Shown: in pieces, positions 43,051-51,654 of the stretch
Numbering within the stretch: the stretch's first letter is position 1
Layout of the letters: every line of letters begins with the position of its first letter
NCBI GenBank assembly: GCA_033812735.1
Contig: JAPXTA010000004.1
Location: forward strand, 5,664 to 69,663
DNA length: 64,000 nucleotides
Reading direction: 5' to 3'
Source of the DNA: JABFRJ01 sp033812735
Lineage (GTDB): Bacteria > Pseudomonadota > Alphaproteobacteria > Rhizobiales > Hyphomicrobiaceae
Notes under the pieces: generated by a model
What the model saw: only the letters and a program-made list of their open reading frames with translations
Databases searched by the model: none
What the model was told of the DNA's origin: nothing
Program-made: the position numbers and the translations under genes

Positions 43051-44595
43051 TCATTGATTGCCGAGTTGCCGCAAACGAGCTGCAGCCTCGGGCGCACCAA
43101 GCTTTTCGGCGCGCTGATACCAAAGCCGTGCGCGTGTTGGATCAGGCACGACACCGACGATCAGTGATGACGTGCTCCGCATCGCCTCGGGATCGAACGT
43201 TTTGGCGAGTTCGAGAGCCGCGATCGCCGAGTTGCCGTCGGCTGCGCGTTCGAGGAAGTTGCGCGCAGCCGCGATGTTGCCCTGTTTCAAAAGATCGAGG
43301 CCGCGCTGCTGATAACGCAGTGTCTCCGCGCTGAGAGCCGGTTGAGGCGGCGCCGAAGGTGGCGTTACCGCTGCCGGTGCCGCCGCTGCAGCCGCCGGCG
43401 GCGCGGCATTGCGAACCGCAGGCTGTGGTGGCGGTGCCTTGATCTGTGCGGGCGGCGGAGCAGCTGTGGCCGCGCTGGCGGAAGGCTGCGGTTCGGCGCG
43501 CGCGGCCGGGGCCTCGGTCTTGGGTGGCGGGGCTGGCCTCAATGCTCTGAGCTCAACAGCTTTGTCATACCATTGCTTGGCGCGCGCTGGGTCGGGCAGC
43601 AGTGATGCGCCAAGCGCCGAAAGCGTCGCCTGTTCGAAGGTTTTTGCAAGTTCTTCCGCTGCTTCCGGACTGCCGGCTGCTGCCGCGCGCTCATAGAACA
43701 ACCGCGCAGCACTGACGTCGCCACTTCTGAGGAACTGGCGGCCGCGTTCCAGCAGCCGGACTTCATCTACCGAACCCGCAAAGGCCTTCGTTGCTTCCCG
43801 GCGAGCGTCGTCTTCGGCTTTGCGCTTGGCTTCGGCCTCTGCAACACGCTTCGCCTCGTCCTCGGCCTTCTTCCTCGCCTCCGCTTCTGCCAGGCGGCGG
43901 GCTTCGTCTTCAGCTTTGCGCTTGGCCTCGGCTTCCGCCGCGGCACGTGCAGCCTCGTCGGCCTTTCGCTTGGCTTCCGCCGCGGCAATCCGCCGGGCTT
44001 CTTCTTCGGCCTTGCGCTTGGCCTCGATCTCGGCGAGCCGCCGCGCGTCCTCTTCAGCTTTGCGAGCGGCCTCCGCCTCCGCAGCACGCCGCGCGTCGTC
44101 TTCTGCCTTCCGGCGAGCGTCTGCCTGCGCCTGTTCCTCTGCCTTGCGTTTCGCTTCGGCCTCGGCAACCCGCCGCGCCTCGTCTTCCATGCGCTGGCGT
44201 GCCTCGGCTTCCGCCTTGAGCCGCGCCTCTTCTTCCGACTTTCGCTTGGCTTCGGCTTCCGCAATGCGCCGTGCCTCTTCCTCGGCTTTGCGCTTGGCTT
44301 CGGCCTCAGCCGCTTGCCGCGCGCGCGCCTCGGCTTGCTGCTTGGCGTCTTGCTCCGCTGCTAAGCGCGCCTCTTCCTCTGCCTTGAGTTTGGCTGCTTC
44401 CTCCGCCTTTTGACGGGCCTCGTCGCTTGCCTTTTGTGCGGCATCAGGCGGCAGATCGGTCGCGGCAGGTGGCTTGTTGAAGGGGAGACGCCGTTCGTCC
44501 TTGAACGTCGGGAGTTGCTGGGCCTGTGCAAGTGATGCCATCGCCAGAACGAATCCAGCCACCACCACAGCCATTAAGGCGCCCGCATAACCCAT
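43051..44595 (-). CDS. secreted TolA-like coiled-coil protein with Sel1/TPR-like repeats
   Basis: A 514-residue protein of no named family I can assign. A signal sequence (ALMAVVVAGFVLAMASLAQAQ) is followed by a long Ala/Glu/Lys/Arg-rich coiled coil (about residues 51-270) built from 14- to 15-residue units of the AEAEAKRKAEEEARR type. Two copies of a helical repeat follow, about residues 282-350 and 428-510, separated by an Ala/Pro linker. Each copy contains AARxFxERAA, LAKTF, and PxxARxWYxxA features, so they are Sel1- or TPR-like. It is periplasmic or surface-exposed. The gene is divergent from the SrfB-like gene (458 bp apart), whose operon also ends in a coiled-coil/Sel1 protein; a shared role as scaffold is inferred. 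Confidence 0.75.
   Translation of the reverse strand: MGYAGALMAVVVAGFVLAMASLAQAQQLPTFKDERRLPFNKPPAATDLPPDAAQKASDEARQKAEEAAKLKAEEEARLAAEQDAKQQAEARARQAAEAEAKRKAEEEARRIAEAEAKRKSEEEARLKAEAEARQRMEDEARRVAEAEAKRKAEEQAQADARRKAEDDARRAAEAEAARKAEEDARRLAEIEAKRKAEEEARRIAAAEAKRKADEAARAAAEAEAKRKAEDEARRLAEAEARKKAEDEAKRVAEAEAKRKAEDDARREATKAFAGSVDEVRLLERGRQFLRSGDVSAARLFYERAAAAGSPEAAEELAKTFEQATLSALGASLLPDPARAKQWYDKAVELRALRPAPPPKTEAPAARAEPQPSASAATAAPPPAQIKAPPPQPAVRNAAPPAAAAAAPAAVTPPSAPPQPALSAETLRYQQRGLDLLKQGNIAAARNFLERAADGNSAIAALELAKTFDPEAMRSTSSLIVGVVPDPTRARLWYQRAEKLGAPEAAARLRQLGNQ
43786..44445 (-). repeat. coding repeats for the coiled coil
   Basis: About 14 degenerate units, each about 42-45 bp, encode the Ala/Glu/Lys/Arg coiled coil of the preceding entry. 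Repeats are similar at DNA level (TTGCGCTTGGCTTCGGC recurs on the plus strand), so copy-number change by recombination is possible. Confidence 0.7.
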
Positions 44596-45053
44596 TACCT
44601 ACAACCCCGCGTCATACTATTTCAATGCGACGCCGGAGCGATGCGCTTACAAGCGCAATGACGACTTCGGCATATTTCCCCGGCCGGCAGAATACATCGT
44701 CATGCTGAGTAGAGAGCAGAGAATGCTACTCATCGTAAACTCGCGATGTCACAATTTCCAGGTTCACCACGATTGCGGCACGATTATGCGGTCAAGTTGG
44801 CTTTTAGATGACAACGAGACAGGCCGTGCGGTCGACTTCGTGGCACACTGTTGCCTCATCGCATCTATAATGCAGCGCACGTCCTTTTCATTTGTGATGT
44901 CGCAGGATTTCAGGTTGACGCGCCGATTGACGGATAGTCAGAATTAAACGACTACAATTTGAAACATCGCCGCATGGGGAAAGCGCACGTCATTGCGTTT
45001 CAAGCGGCGTTGGTTTTGATTGACGTGTCCGACAACGAAAGTACTGCGTCACG
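44596..45053. other. 458-bp divergent region of the SrfBC locus
   Basis: It is AT-richer than the flanking genes and contains no gene I can support. TATAAT occurs at 44866-44871, but without a good -35 element at the right distance. It must hold promoters for the coiled-coil gene (left) and the SrfB operon (right). The AT-rich end (ATTAAACGACTACAATTTGA, near 44943) is another candidate promoter region. Confidence 0.45.
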
Positions 45054-47621
45054 ATGTTGAGACAGTCTGGCAGCCGAGGCTGGCAGGAGGGGGACGATCT
45101 GACAGCCGGCGCGTTCGACCGCGTCGTGCGGCTTGTTCCCAACTCTGGCCTTCAGTTTCTCGAAGCTGATTTGCCGCGCGACGTTGCCGAGCATATCGGC
45201 CGTAGCTTCGTGCGCGAACGGATCACCGTCGGCGGTCGCACGCACTGGGCGCTCAATCCATCCAATGATCATCGCCCGGCCGCCGATGCGGACCCCGACG
45301 GGCTCATTCGCATCAGCGGTATGACTGCGATACGCAGCGCATGCGACCGTTGGCTGCCGCTGCCGCTGTTTCGCTATCTGTCCCGGCATGAAGATGGGGC
45401 AGCGCGTTTCGATGAAGGGCCGGCGAACTGGGCCCGTGTCTACATCACCACCCCTGACGCCGCAGTGGCGACGGAAGATGCCGCCTACCGCATCATCGTC
45501 GCCATCGATACCGAACTCGCAGCAGTATCGAAGCTCGACGCCGCTCCTTATGCCAGCCCGACGCTCGACGACGTTCGCTTCTCAAGCTTGTTCGCGTTGA
45601 CCGACCGCCCTGACGATCTGGCCGGTTTGCTGGCCGAGACATGGGTTCAAAGGTGGCTGGACGAGGCGTTCCATCGATCCGAGAGCAGCAGTGGCTATGC
45701 TGGCATCGGTGGGGATCTCGAGCCGATCGCACTTTATCTCACTCTTCTGACGGTGCTGGCGCGGGCCCGCATCGTGCCGCCTCTGCGCTTCCTGTCGGCT
45801 CGCCCGGAATCGGTCCGGCCCCGTCCAGTCGATTTGGTGATCGATGTCGGCGCATGCCGCACCACGTCCATGCTCGTCGACCGCGACCCCGCCTCTGGCC
45901 GGGTCGACATGACATCGGTTCGCCTCTTGCCCGTCCGCGACTTTACCCGGCCAGGCACAGTTCACCGCGGCGCCATCGACAGTGTCGTCGCCTTCGCGCG
46001 TGCCCCGTTCGGCGACGAAGCCTATTCGCGCAAGAGCGGCCGTCTCAACGCCTTCCACTGGCCAAGCCTTGTCCGCATGGGGCCGGAAGCAATGCGGCTG
46101 ATCGCCGGATGCACCGGCGCCACCGAAGGCTTGAGCGGACTCATATCTCCAAGCCGCTTCGTCGCCGATGATTTGGTGGCGGAGTCTCACTGGCGGTTTG
46201 CGGCATCGCCGCGAATGCACGCTGGCCGCCGTCCGATGGTCGTCGGACGTATGCTGGCGCACACAACCGGACAAGGCCTGCTGCCCCCGCCCGATGCCAA
46301 GGACCGGCCCGCGATCGCAAAGCCGCAATTCTCTTTGTCGGCAATATCGAGCTTCTACATCGCCGAAATCGTTCTACAGGCACTCTGCGCCATCAACGCC
46401 CCTGTATCAGCGCAAGCTGGCCACCGGCGGCGGGAGATGAGGCGCGCGCTCGGCCGCGTGATCCTGTGCCTCCCCGCCAGCATGCCTGCAGCCGTTCAGG
46501 ATCTCATCGGCAGCCGCGCCGAAGCAGGCATCGCCATGCTGTGGCGCTCACTCGATTGGCAGAACCCGGATGCGCCCTATGCGGTCGACGTGCCGGTGGT
46601 GACGCGCGGCCTCGATGCAACCCTGAGCGTCCAGCTGGCTTACCTGTTCGATGAAGTGATGCAGCGCTTTGCAGGAGACGCCGGAACGTACCTCGAAACC
46701 GTGGGGCGCGTCAGACCTGGCATAGAGTCGCGGCCATCGTTGCGCGTCGGCTCACTCGACATCGGCGCCACCGCGTCACGTCTGACCGTTGCGAGCTACA
46801 GTATCGAAGCGAATGCACCGTTGCGTCCGTCAGTCCTCGAGCAGTCACAGCATCCGGCTGCTGGCGACGAAATCGCAACCGCGGTCATGAGATCGCTCGT
46901 TGTCCCCGCCATCGCGTACCGGCTGGGACAGTGCGGCATGCCGGACGCCGATCGCTTCTTGGCGCCGTTCGGCGAGGCAGCCGCCGCCCCGCCTCGCGGC
47001 CGTCTCGATGATCTTCCCGCGAGGTTCTCATCACTCTGGCTGCGGCCGTTGGCTGCCGCCTTGGTGGCGCTCGATATTGGTCGCGACGCGGGCCCGCCGC
47101 GTGACATCGCGGTCTCACTCGATCAATTGCTGGCGGGCGCAGGACATCTCGATTGGACGATCGCGAGCGAGTTCGAGCAGGCGGCTTCCGCCGCTGGCGC
47201 GAGCGGCTTCAGTCTTGCTGGCCTGCTTGTGCGAACGACGACGAGCGACCTCGCCGGTATCATCGCAGACGCGGCACGGCCGATGGTCGACGCGATGATG
47301 GCGGCGATGGCGCCGCACGACTGCGACCTCGTTCTTTTGAGTGGCGGCTCGGCCAGGCTTGCGACGGTGTTGCGCCTGTTCCGCGAGCGCATGCCCTGGA
47401 GGCCTGATCGCATCGTCGACCTCACCAATCACGCGTGGCAAGTCTGGTATCCGCTCGGCACTGAGGATCGCGCATTGTGCGAAGGTAAGGACGTGGCGCT
47501 TGTCGGCACGCTTCTGGCCGCGGCCGGTGATGCGGGCGACGCCCGGACGGCCACCGCGGCCAACGCGCAATCCCGGGCCCAGCCCAACACGGAACCATCG
47601 AGCGGCGAGGCCCGAGCATGA
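45054..47621 (+). CDS. srfB: SrfB-family protein, actin/Hsp70-fold ATPase-like
   Basis: An 855-residue cytoplasmic protein resembling SrfB, named from the Salmonella SsrB-regulated srfABC genes. Three motifs of the actin/Hsp70 ATPase fold are visible in the right order: phosphate-1 (VIDVGACRTTSML, Asp264), phosphate-2 (LDIGATASRLTVA, Asp569) and the adenosine motif (LLSGGSARLATVL, residues 761-773). The first 250 residues and a middle insertion (about 310-450) have no assigned fold. No signal peptide or TM segment. Its function is not established; the Salmonella gene was described as a virulence-related locus without a mechanism. It starts at ATG 45054 with no clear ribosome-binding site. Its stop overlaps the start of the SrfC-like gene by four bases (ATGA), so translation is coupled. 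Confidence 0.68.
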   Translation: MLRQSGSRGWQEGDDLTAGAFDRVVRLVPNSGLQFLEADLPRDVAEHIGRSFVRERITVGGRTHWALNPSNDHRPAADADPDGLIRISGMTAIRSACDRWLPLPLFRYLSRHEDGAARFDEGPANWARVYITTPDAAVATEDAAYRIIVAIDTELAAVSKLDAAPYASPTLDDVRFSSLFALTDRPDDLAGLLAETWVQRWLDEAFHRSESSSGYAGIGGDLEPIALYLTLLTVLARARIVPPLRFLSARPESVRPRPVDLVIDVGACRTTSMLVDRDPASGRVDMTSVRLLPVRDFTRPGTVHRGAIDSVVAFARAPFGDEAYSRKSGRLNAFHWPSLVRMGPEAMRLIAGCTGATEGLSGLISPSRFVADDLVAESHWRFAASPRMHAGRRPMVVGRMLAHTTGQGLLPPPDAKDRPAIAKPQFSLSAISSFYIAEIVLQALCAINAPVSAQAGHRRREMRRALGRVILCLPASMPAAVQDLIGSRAEAGIAMLWRSLDWQNPDAPYAVDVPVVTRGLDATLSVQLAYLFDEVMQRFAGDAGTYLETVGRVRPGIESRPSLRVGSLDIGATASRLTVASYSIEANAPLRPSVLEQSQHPAAGDEIATAVMRSLVVPAIAYRLGQCGMPDADRFLAPFGEAAAAPPRGRLDDLPARFSSLWLRPLAAALVALDIGRDAGPPRDIAVSLDQLLAGAGHLDWTIASEFEQAASAAGASGFSLAGLLVRTTTSDLAGIIADAARPMVDAMMAAMAPHDCDLVLLSGGSARLATVLRLFRERMPWRPDRIVDLTNHAWQVWYPLGTEDRALCEGKDVALVGTLLAAAGDAGDARTATAANAQSRAQPNTEPSSGEARA

Positions 47622-50209
47622 GCGGCAAGGTCGACATCGATCGCGCCGTCAAACAGGTCGCACAAGCGACCGGCGCGATAGCTGAATGGTTGGACGACCA
47701 TGGCAGCGGCAATCGTCTCATCGGAAAAATAGCGGCAGCCCGCGTCGGCACGGCGGTCAACCGGCTGCAGCATTTATCGCGCGCGGTCGGACGCCGTGCA
47801 GGCCTGGCCGTCCTGTCGACGGAGGCATCGATCGGCCATCGCATTGCCACCGCTACGGCAGGCGCTGCCGGAGACGGACTGGTGGTCCTGGGCGGCGGCG
47901 ATGTCCGCCTCCCGTCCTCCGGCGGTCTATGGCCGTCGAGCGACCGGCATGGTCCCTCGCTGGTGATCCGCTACAGCAGCGAGGCGCGGTCCAAAGGCAA
48001 CGGCGCCGGCGCCGTCGGCCGCATGTTGGGGACGTCCCGCGAACGCACCGACCGTGTCACTGCCAACGGCATCCGCATCGAAATCCTGTCATACGCCGAT
48101 CTGCTTTCGATCCTGGCGCGCGCTTATCTAACCCATGTGCGATCGGAACCGGGCGAGCCCTTCAAGTCTGCACTTGCCACGGCCATCGCGGAAGAAAACA
48201 ACGCCACGCCAGCCGCCGCCATCGAACCGGGTCTGACGCGACAGGACGTCGACGGCATCCGCGATTGTCTGGAACGGTCATTCCATGGCCATCCCCACCT
48301 GACGCTCCTCCGTTCGTCAGGGTATTGGGCCTCGCTCGGCACGCTCGCTCCGCGATCCTCTCGCACCTCGCGCCGTCGCCTGGCATCCTTCCTTTGGGGT
48401 GGTCTGGCAGAGTTCGACGCTTACGCGGCCGTGCTGGGCGAAGCGCTGGAAGCGCTCAATCATTCATCCGAAATCCTTTGTGCGAGCGACGCGGTTGTCC
48501 AATCCGAGAACGGAGTTCTCGACACGGTGCACCCCGCCTCGGTGCTGGCGGCCGGCACGATCCTCGACGGCGACGATGAAAGTGCGGTCGAAGTCCGCAC
48601 CAGGCACGCCGGTACCCTCCGTCTGCCTCGCAAAACGATTGCGGCCATCGCCAGCGAAATTGTCGTCAATGCCGAAACGCCTCGCAACGGCCGCATGCGC
48701 GACTTCGACGTGCTGCATGTCCCGTTACCGCAGATCGATGTCGCCCCGCGGCTTGGCGAAAGCCCGTTCTCCCGCCACGTCCCTGGCCGGCCCTACGAAA
48801 GCAAATGGCTGTCCGCCGTATTCATGGAGGCGAAAGCGCTCCACCTCGCCGGCCGCCTGGTCGATCGCTTGGACATCACCGCGATGGTGGCAGTCCCCGC
48901 GCCGGATCGCCCGCTGCCGCTGTCGATGGCCGCACTGCTTACACGCTGGGTCCGTTTTGCCGCCGGCGAGACGCCGCGCGAACGCGACGGCAACGGCGAC
49001 GTTCTTGTCGTGGCCGCGATGGCAGACAGCCCCGGTCAGGCGGCGGACGCCGGGTTGACTTGGAGCAGCCTGCAGGAGTTTCGCAAACGCTTCGGTCCGG
49101 AATGCGCTTGGCTCGACGAATGGGGGCAGGGCACGGCGTTCGATCGGGTCGTGCTGTTGGGGCGCCGCCTGGATGACGCCAAGGCGGTGCTGCCCGCTGC
49201 CCCGCCCGGCAGCGGCCGCGCACTGGCCCGGCTGGACTTGGGCGGCAAGCCGGCGCCGCAGGTCACTCGCGACAATGTCCGCCGCTCCTCGCTTGCCCTC
49301 GACGAGGCTCTGACCGCCGGCGACGGTGGCATGCGGTACTTGATCGAAACGATCGCCGGATTGAACATGAAGCGTCTGCGGCATCGCCAGTTGGCGCGTG
49401 AGGTTGGCGAGGTGTCCAGGTCGCTCAGCCGGCCGATGCGGTGTGCGTTGCTCGGCAGCGACGGCGATGCTGATATCGACTGGCGGCGGCGCTTGTCCCT
49501 CCAGACACAAGCCTGGGCGCGTGGCGTCGGGCGTGCAGGTCGCATGGGCCACTTGGTTGCGGCCTTACTGCCGTCCGAACGGATCATGGCCGACATGCTG
49601 GCGCCTCTGCTCGCCGCTCAGGACGAAGATCTCGAACCCTCGGACATCTGCCGGCGAGTGGGCGACCGCGCCCTGGCCGCTTGGATCGAAGCCGTTCTGG
49701 CGTGGTCGGCGAGCGATCTGTCACGCAAGTTCAACGCCGGGGCAGATGGCGAAATCGCGATCCTCGTCGACGAGCTGGCGCTGAGTGCTGTCCGCAACGA
49801 TTTGGCTGGCCGCATCGCCGCCGCCGCTCTCCCGGTCATGTCGGGTGCCGTTCGCGCGCCGGATATCGTTGCGGCACGGCTGTCTCGCACCATCGTCGAG
49901 ATCATCGCTGGTCACGTGTCGGAACTTGGCTTCGATGGCACGTGGTCTACCCGCCGACCGCGCCGGCCCGGGACCTTTGGCGCTCCCTTGTTCGACCGCA
50001 CGGCCCCCCCCAATGCCGCCGCATCCGGTCAGCCCCTCGCGGCGCGCTTGGCCGACCAGCATGTCGACGATTGGTGTGAAGCGTTTCCCATCCTAGTCGA
50101 AGAGAATATCGCTGCGGCGCGGATTGTGCGTATGGACGAACGCGCGCTGCGCGAGCTTGCTGGACACGTCGAGCAACTCGCGGCGATCGGTAGGAGGGGC
50201 GAGGCGTGA
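47618..50209 (+). CDS. srfC: SrfC-family protein (putative virulence factor)
   Basis: An 863-residue cytoplasmic protein matching the SrfC-type partner of SrfB in position, size and general pattern. SrfC members usually start with a GTPase-like P-loop near residue 60; here that region (RRAGLAVLSTEASIGHRIAT) keeps the preceding strand but lacks the Gly-Lys-Ser/Thr, so nucleotide binding is doubtful. The remainder is mainly helical, with basic C-terminal segments (WSTRRPRRPGTFGAPLF). No TM segment. The gene overlaps its upstream neighbour by ATGA and its downstream neighbour by four bases (GTGA), which indicates fixed stoichiometry and a probable complex. The assignment rests largely on the SrfB neighbour and is less certain than SrfB itself. 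Confidence 0.6.
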   Translation: MSGKVDIDRAVKQVAQATGAIAEWLDDHGSGNRLIGKIAAARVGTAVNRLQHLSRAVGRRAGLAVLSTEASIGHRIATATAGAAGDGLVVLGGGDVRLPSSGGLWPSSDRHGPSLVIRYSSEARSKGNGAGAVGRMLGTSRERTDRVTANGIRIEILSYADLLSILARAYLTHVRSEPGEPFKSALATAIAEENNATPAAAIEPGLTRQDVDGIRDCLERSFHGHPHLTLLRSSGYWASLGTLAPRSSRTSRRRLASFLWGGLAEFDAYAAVLGEALEALNHSSEILCASDAVVQSENGVLDTVHPASVLAAGTILDGDDESAVEVRTRHAGTLRLPRKTIAAIASEIVVNAETPRNGRMRDFDVLHVPLPQIDVAPRLGESPFSRHVPGRPYESKWLSAVFMEAKALHLAGRLVDRLDITAMVAVPAPDRPLPLSMAALLTRWVRFAAGETPRERDGNGDVLVVAAMADSPGQAADAGLTWSSLQEFRKRFGPECAWLDEWGQGTAFDRVVLLGRRLDDAKAVLPAAPPGSGRALARLDLGGKPAPQVTRDNVRRSSLALDEALTAGDGGMRYLIETIAGLNMKRLRHRQLAREVGEVSRSLSRPMRCALLGSDGDADIDWRRRLSLQTQAWARGVGRAGRMGHLVAALLPSERIMADMLAPLLAAQDEDLEPSDICRRVGDRALAAWIEAVLAWSASDLSRKFNAGADGEIAILVDELALSAVRNDLAGRIAAAALPVMSGAVRAPDIVAARLSRTIVEIIAGHVSELGFDGTWSTRRPRRPGTFGAPLFDRTAPPNAAASGQPLAARLADQHVDDWCEAFPILVEENIAAARIVRMDERALRELAGHVEQLAAIGRRGEA

Positions 50210-51534
50210 GCAGTATTCGTATCGAGGTCGTCAACGTCGATCGGGCAGATCCCGGCTTTGCCGGCGCGACAGCGGCTTTGCGGCTCCATGGCGATGTCAC
50301 GCTGCCGGCCGATCCCATCTTTCGCATCGATCCCATCGACGAAGCGCTTCTCCTCGAGCCTGGCGGTTGGCCGGCTGGTCCCCGCCGTCCCGTCGAGGTT
50401 CGCAAGACCGACGGCTATGTCGATCTGGTGCTTGGCGCCGACGTGCTCGACAGTCCCCTGCTCGAAGCAGGCACGCCAGTCGTGATCGAGGTGCTGGCCA
50501 CGAGGGCGATCGCCGAGATGGCCTGGCCCGAACTCGCCGTTCTCGCCTCGCGGCCTCGCCGCCCCGTCATCCTCACCGAAAAGCTTCGCGAAGCCGAGCG
50601 TCTCGAACAGGAGGCGGCCGCCCGCGCCGCGATCGAGGAAATCGAAGCCGCCAAACGGCTCGCGGCAACCGAAGCGGAAGCGCGCAAACGTGAGGCCGCC
50701 GAAATCTCGGCCCGCCGCCAGAAGCAGTCGGACCTGGGGCTAAAGCGTGCAGCCAACGGCGACGTCGCGCCAATGCTCATGCCGACCGCTCAACGGCGGC
50801 GCGGCAACGTCGTTGCGCTGGATGGCGGGCCGCCATCGGCTGGCGACCACTTGCGCCTTGTCACGGCAGCGCCAGCCCCGGCCGGCAAGCCCTCCGCACC
50901 TGAAAAGGATAAGTCCGCACCCGGCGGACTGATGTCCGGTCGAGGGGCCTGGATCGCCTTTGCAGCGGGCCTGATCTCGGCCGTCGCGCTCGTCGCCGGC
51001 CTCATCGCCTGGCGCATTCTGCCGATCGGCGGCAAAACCGATGCGGCCATGACGCCGGACATTGCCCTCGCCGCGGCGCGGAGCAGCGGCAGCCTCCGCT
51101 CGATCCTGGCGACTACGGGCACCTCGCCCCGCGGCCGTGCTTCAAGCGGTATCGATGCTGCGACGGCCTTGGCGCTCGCCGATCGCCATCTGCACGGCGT
51201 TGAATTGCCGCGCGATCCCGGCGAGGCCTCGTATTGGCTGCGCCATGCGCTGTCGATGCCGCTCGATCCCGAGGCGATGCGCTGGGCCCTGACGCAATTG
51301 GGAACGCTGCACGCGGCGCCCGACGGCTTCGAGCCCGATTACGCCAAGGCGCGGCTTCTGTGGGAAGTGGCCGGCGCTCTCGGCGATCCCGTCGCCATGT
51401 GCTTCAATGCCTCGCTCTACGAATACGGCCTCGGTATCGCAAAGCATCGCCAGCTGGCAAACGCACTCTACGAGCGGGCGCGTAATGCCGGCGGATGTCC
51501 CGGCATCGACGAGGCGATCACGCGCACCAAGTAG
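50206..51534 (+). CDS. membrane-anchored coiled-coil Sel1-repeat protein
   Basis: A 442-residue third gene of the SrfBC operon (GTG start, 4-bp overlap). The N-terminal globular part (about residues 1-120) is strand-rich and has no assigned family. A charged coiled coil follows (about 123-172, AREAERLEQEAAARAAIEEI type), then a disordered linker and one TM helix (about 247-270). The outer part contains Sel1-like repeats (about 315-435; YAKARLLWEVAGALGDPVAM and HRQLANALYERARNAG are clear units). The topology would place SrfBC-facing parts inside and Sel1 repeats in the periplasm, where the secreted coiled-coil Sel1 protein of the divergent gene may meet it. In enterobacteria the third partner is SrfA; this protein may be its functional counterpart, but I see no sequence evidence of homology. 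Confidence 0.75.
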   Translation: MSSIRIEVVNVDRADPGFAGATAALRLHGDVTLPADPIFRIDPIDEALLLEPGGWPAGPRRPVEVRKTDGYVDLVLGADVLDSPLLEAGTPVVIEVLATRAIAEMAWPELAVLASRPRRPVILTEKLREAERLEQEAAARAAIEEIEAAKRLAATEAEARKREAAEISARRQKQSDLGLKRAANGDVAPMLMPTAQRRRGNVVALDGGPPSAGDHLRLVTAAPAPAGKPSAPEKDKSAPGGLMSGRGAWIAFAAGLISAVALVAGLIAWRILPIGGKTDAAMTPDIALAAARSSGSLRSILATTGTSPRGRASSGIDAATALALADRHLHGVELPRDPGEASYWLRHALSMPLDPEAMRWALTQLGTLHAAPDGFEPDYAKARLLWEVAGALGDPVAMCFNASLYEYGLGIAKHRQLANALYERARNAGGCPGIDEAITRTK

Positions 51535-51654
51535 CGTCGCGGGCGGCGAACGCCGCCGCTGCCAAACCCGGCCATTTCTCGGTTCGCTGCCATCGCGGCC
51601 TGGAATATCGCGCGCAATCATGGCATGAGCCCGGCCTCAGTGAGGAACCTGGCC

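Noticed and set aside
44841..44854. Sigma-54-like promoter TGGCAC-N4-TTGC upstream of the SrfB operon
   Set aside because: The distance between the GG and GC elements is one base too short, and sigma-54 promoters hardly tolerate spacing changes.
44702..44947. Possible 81-residue gene in the divergent region of the SrfBC locus
   Set aside because: There is no ribosome-binding site, the codon use and amino-acid composition are unlike the neighbours, and no family is recognisable.
51542..51557. GGCGGCG-AA-CGCCGCC stem after the SrfBC operon as a terminator
   Set aside because: The stem is perfect, but no T-tract follows, so intrinsic termination is not supported; such GC stems occur by chance in this DNA.
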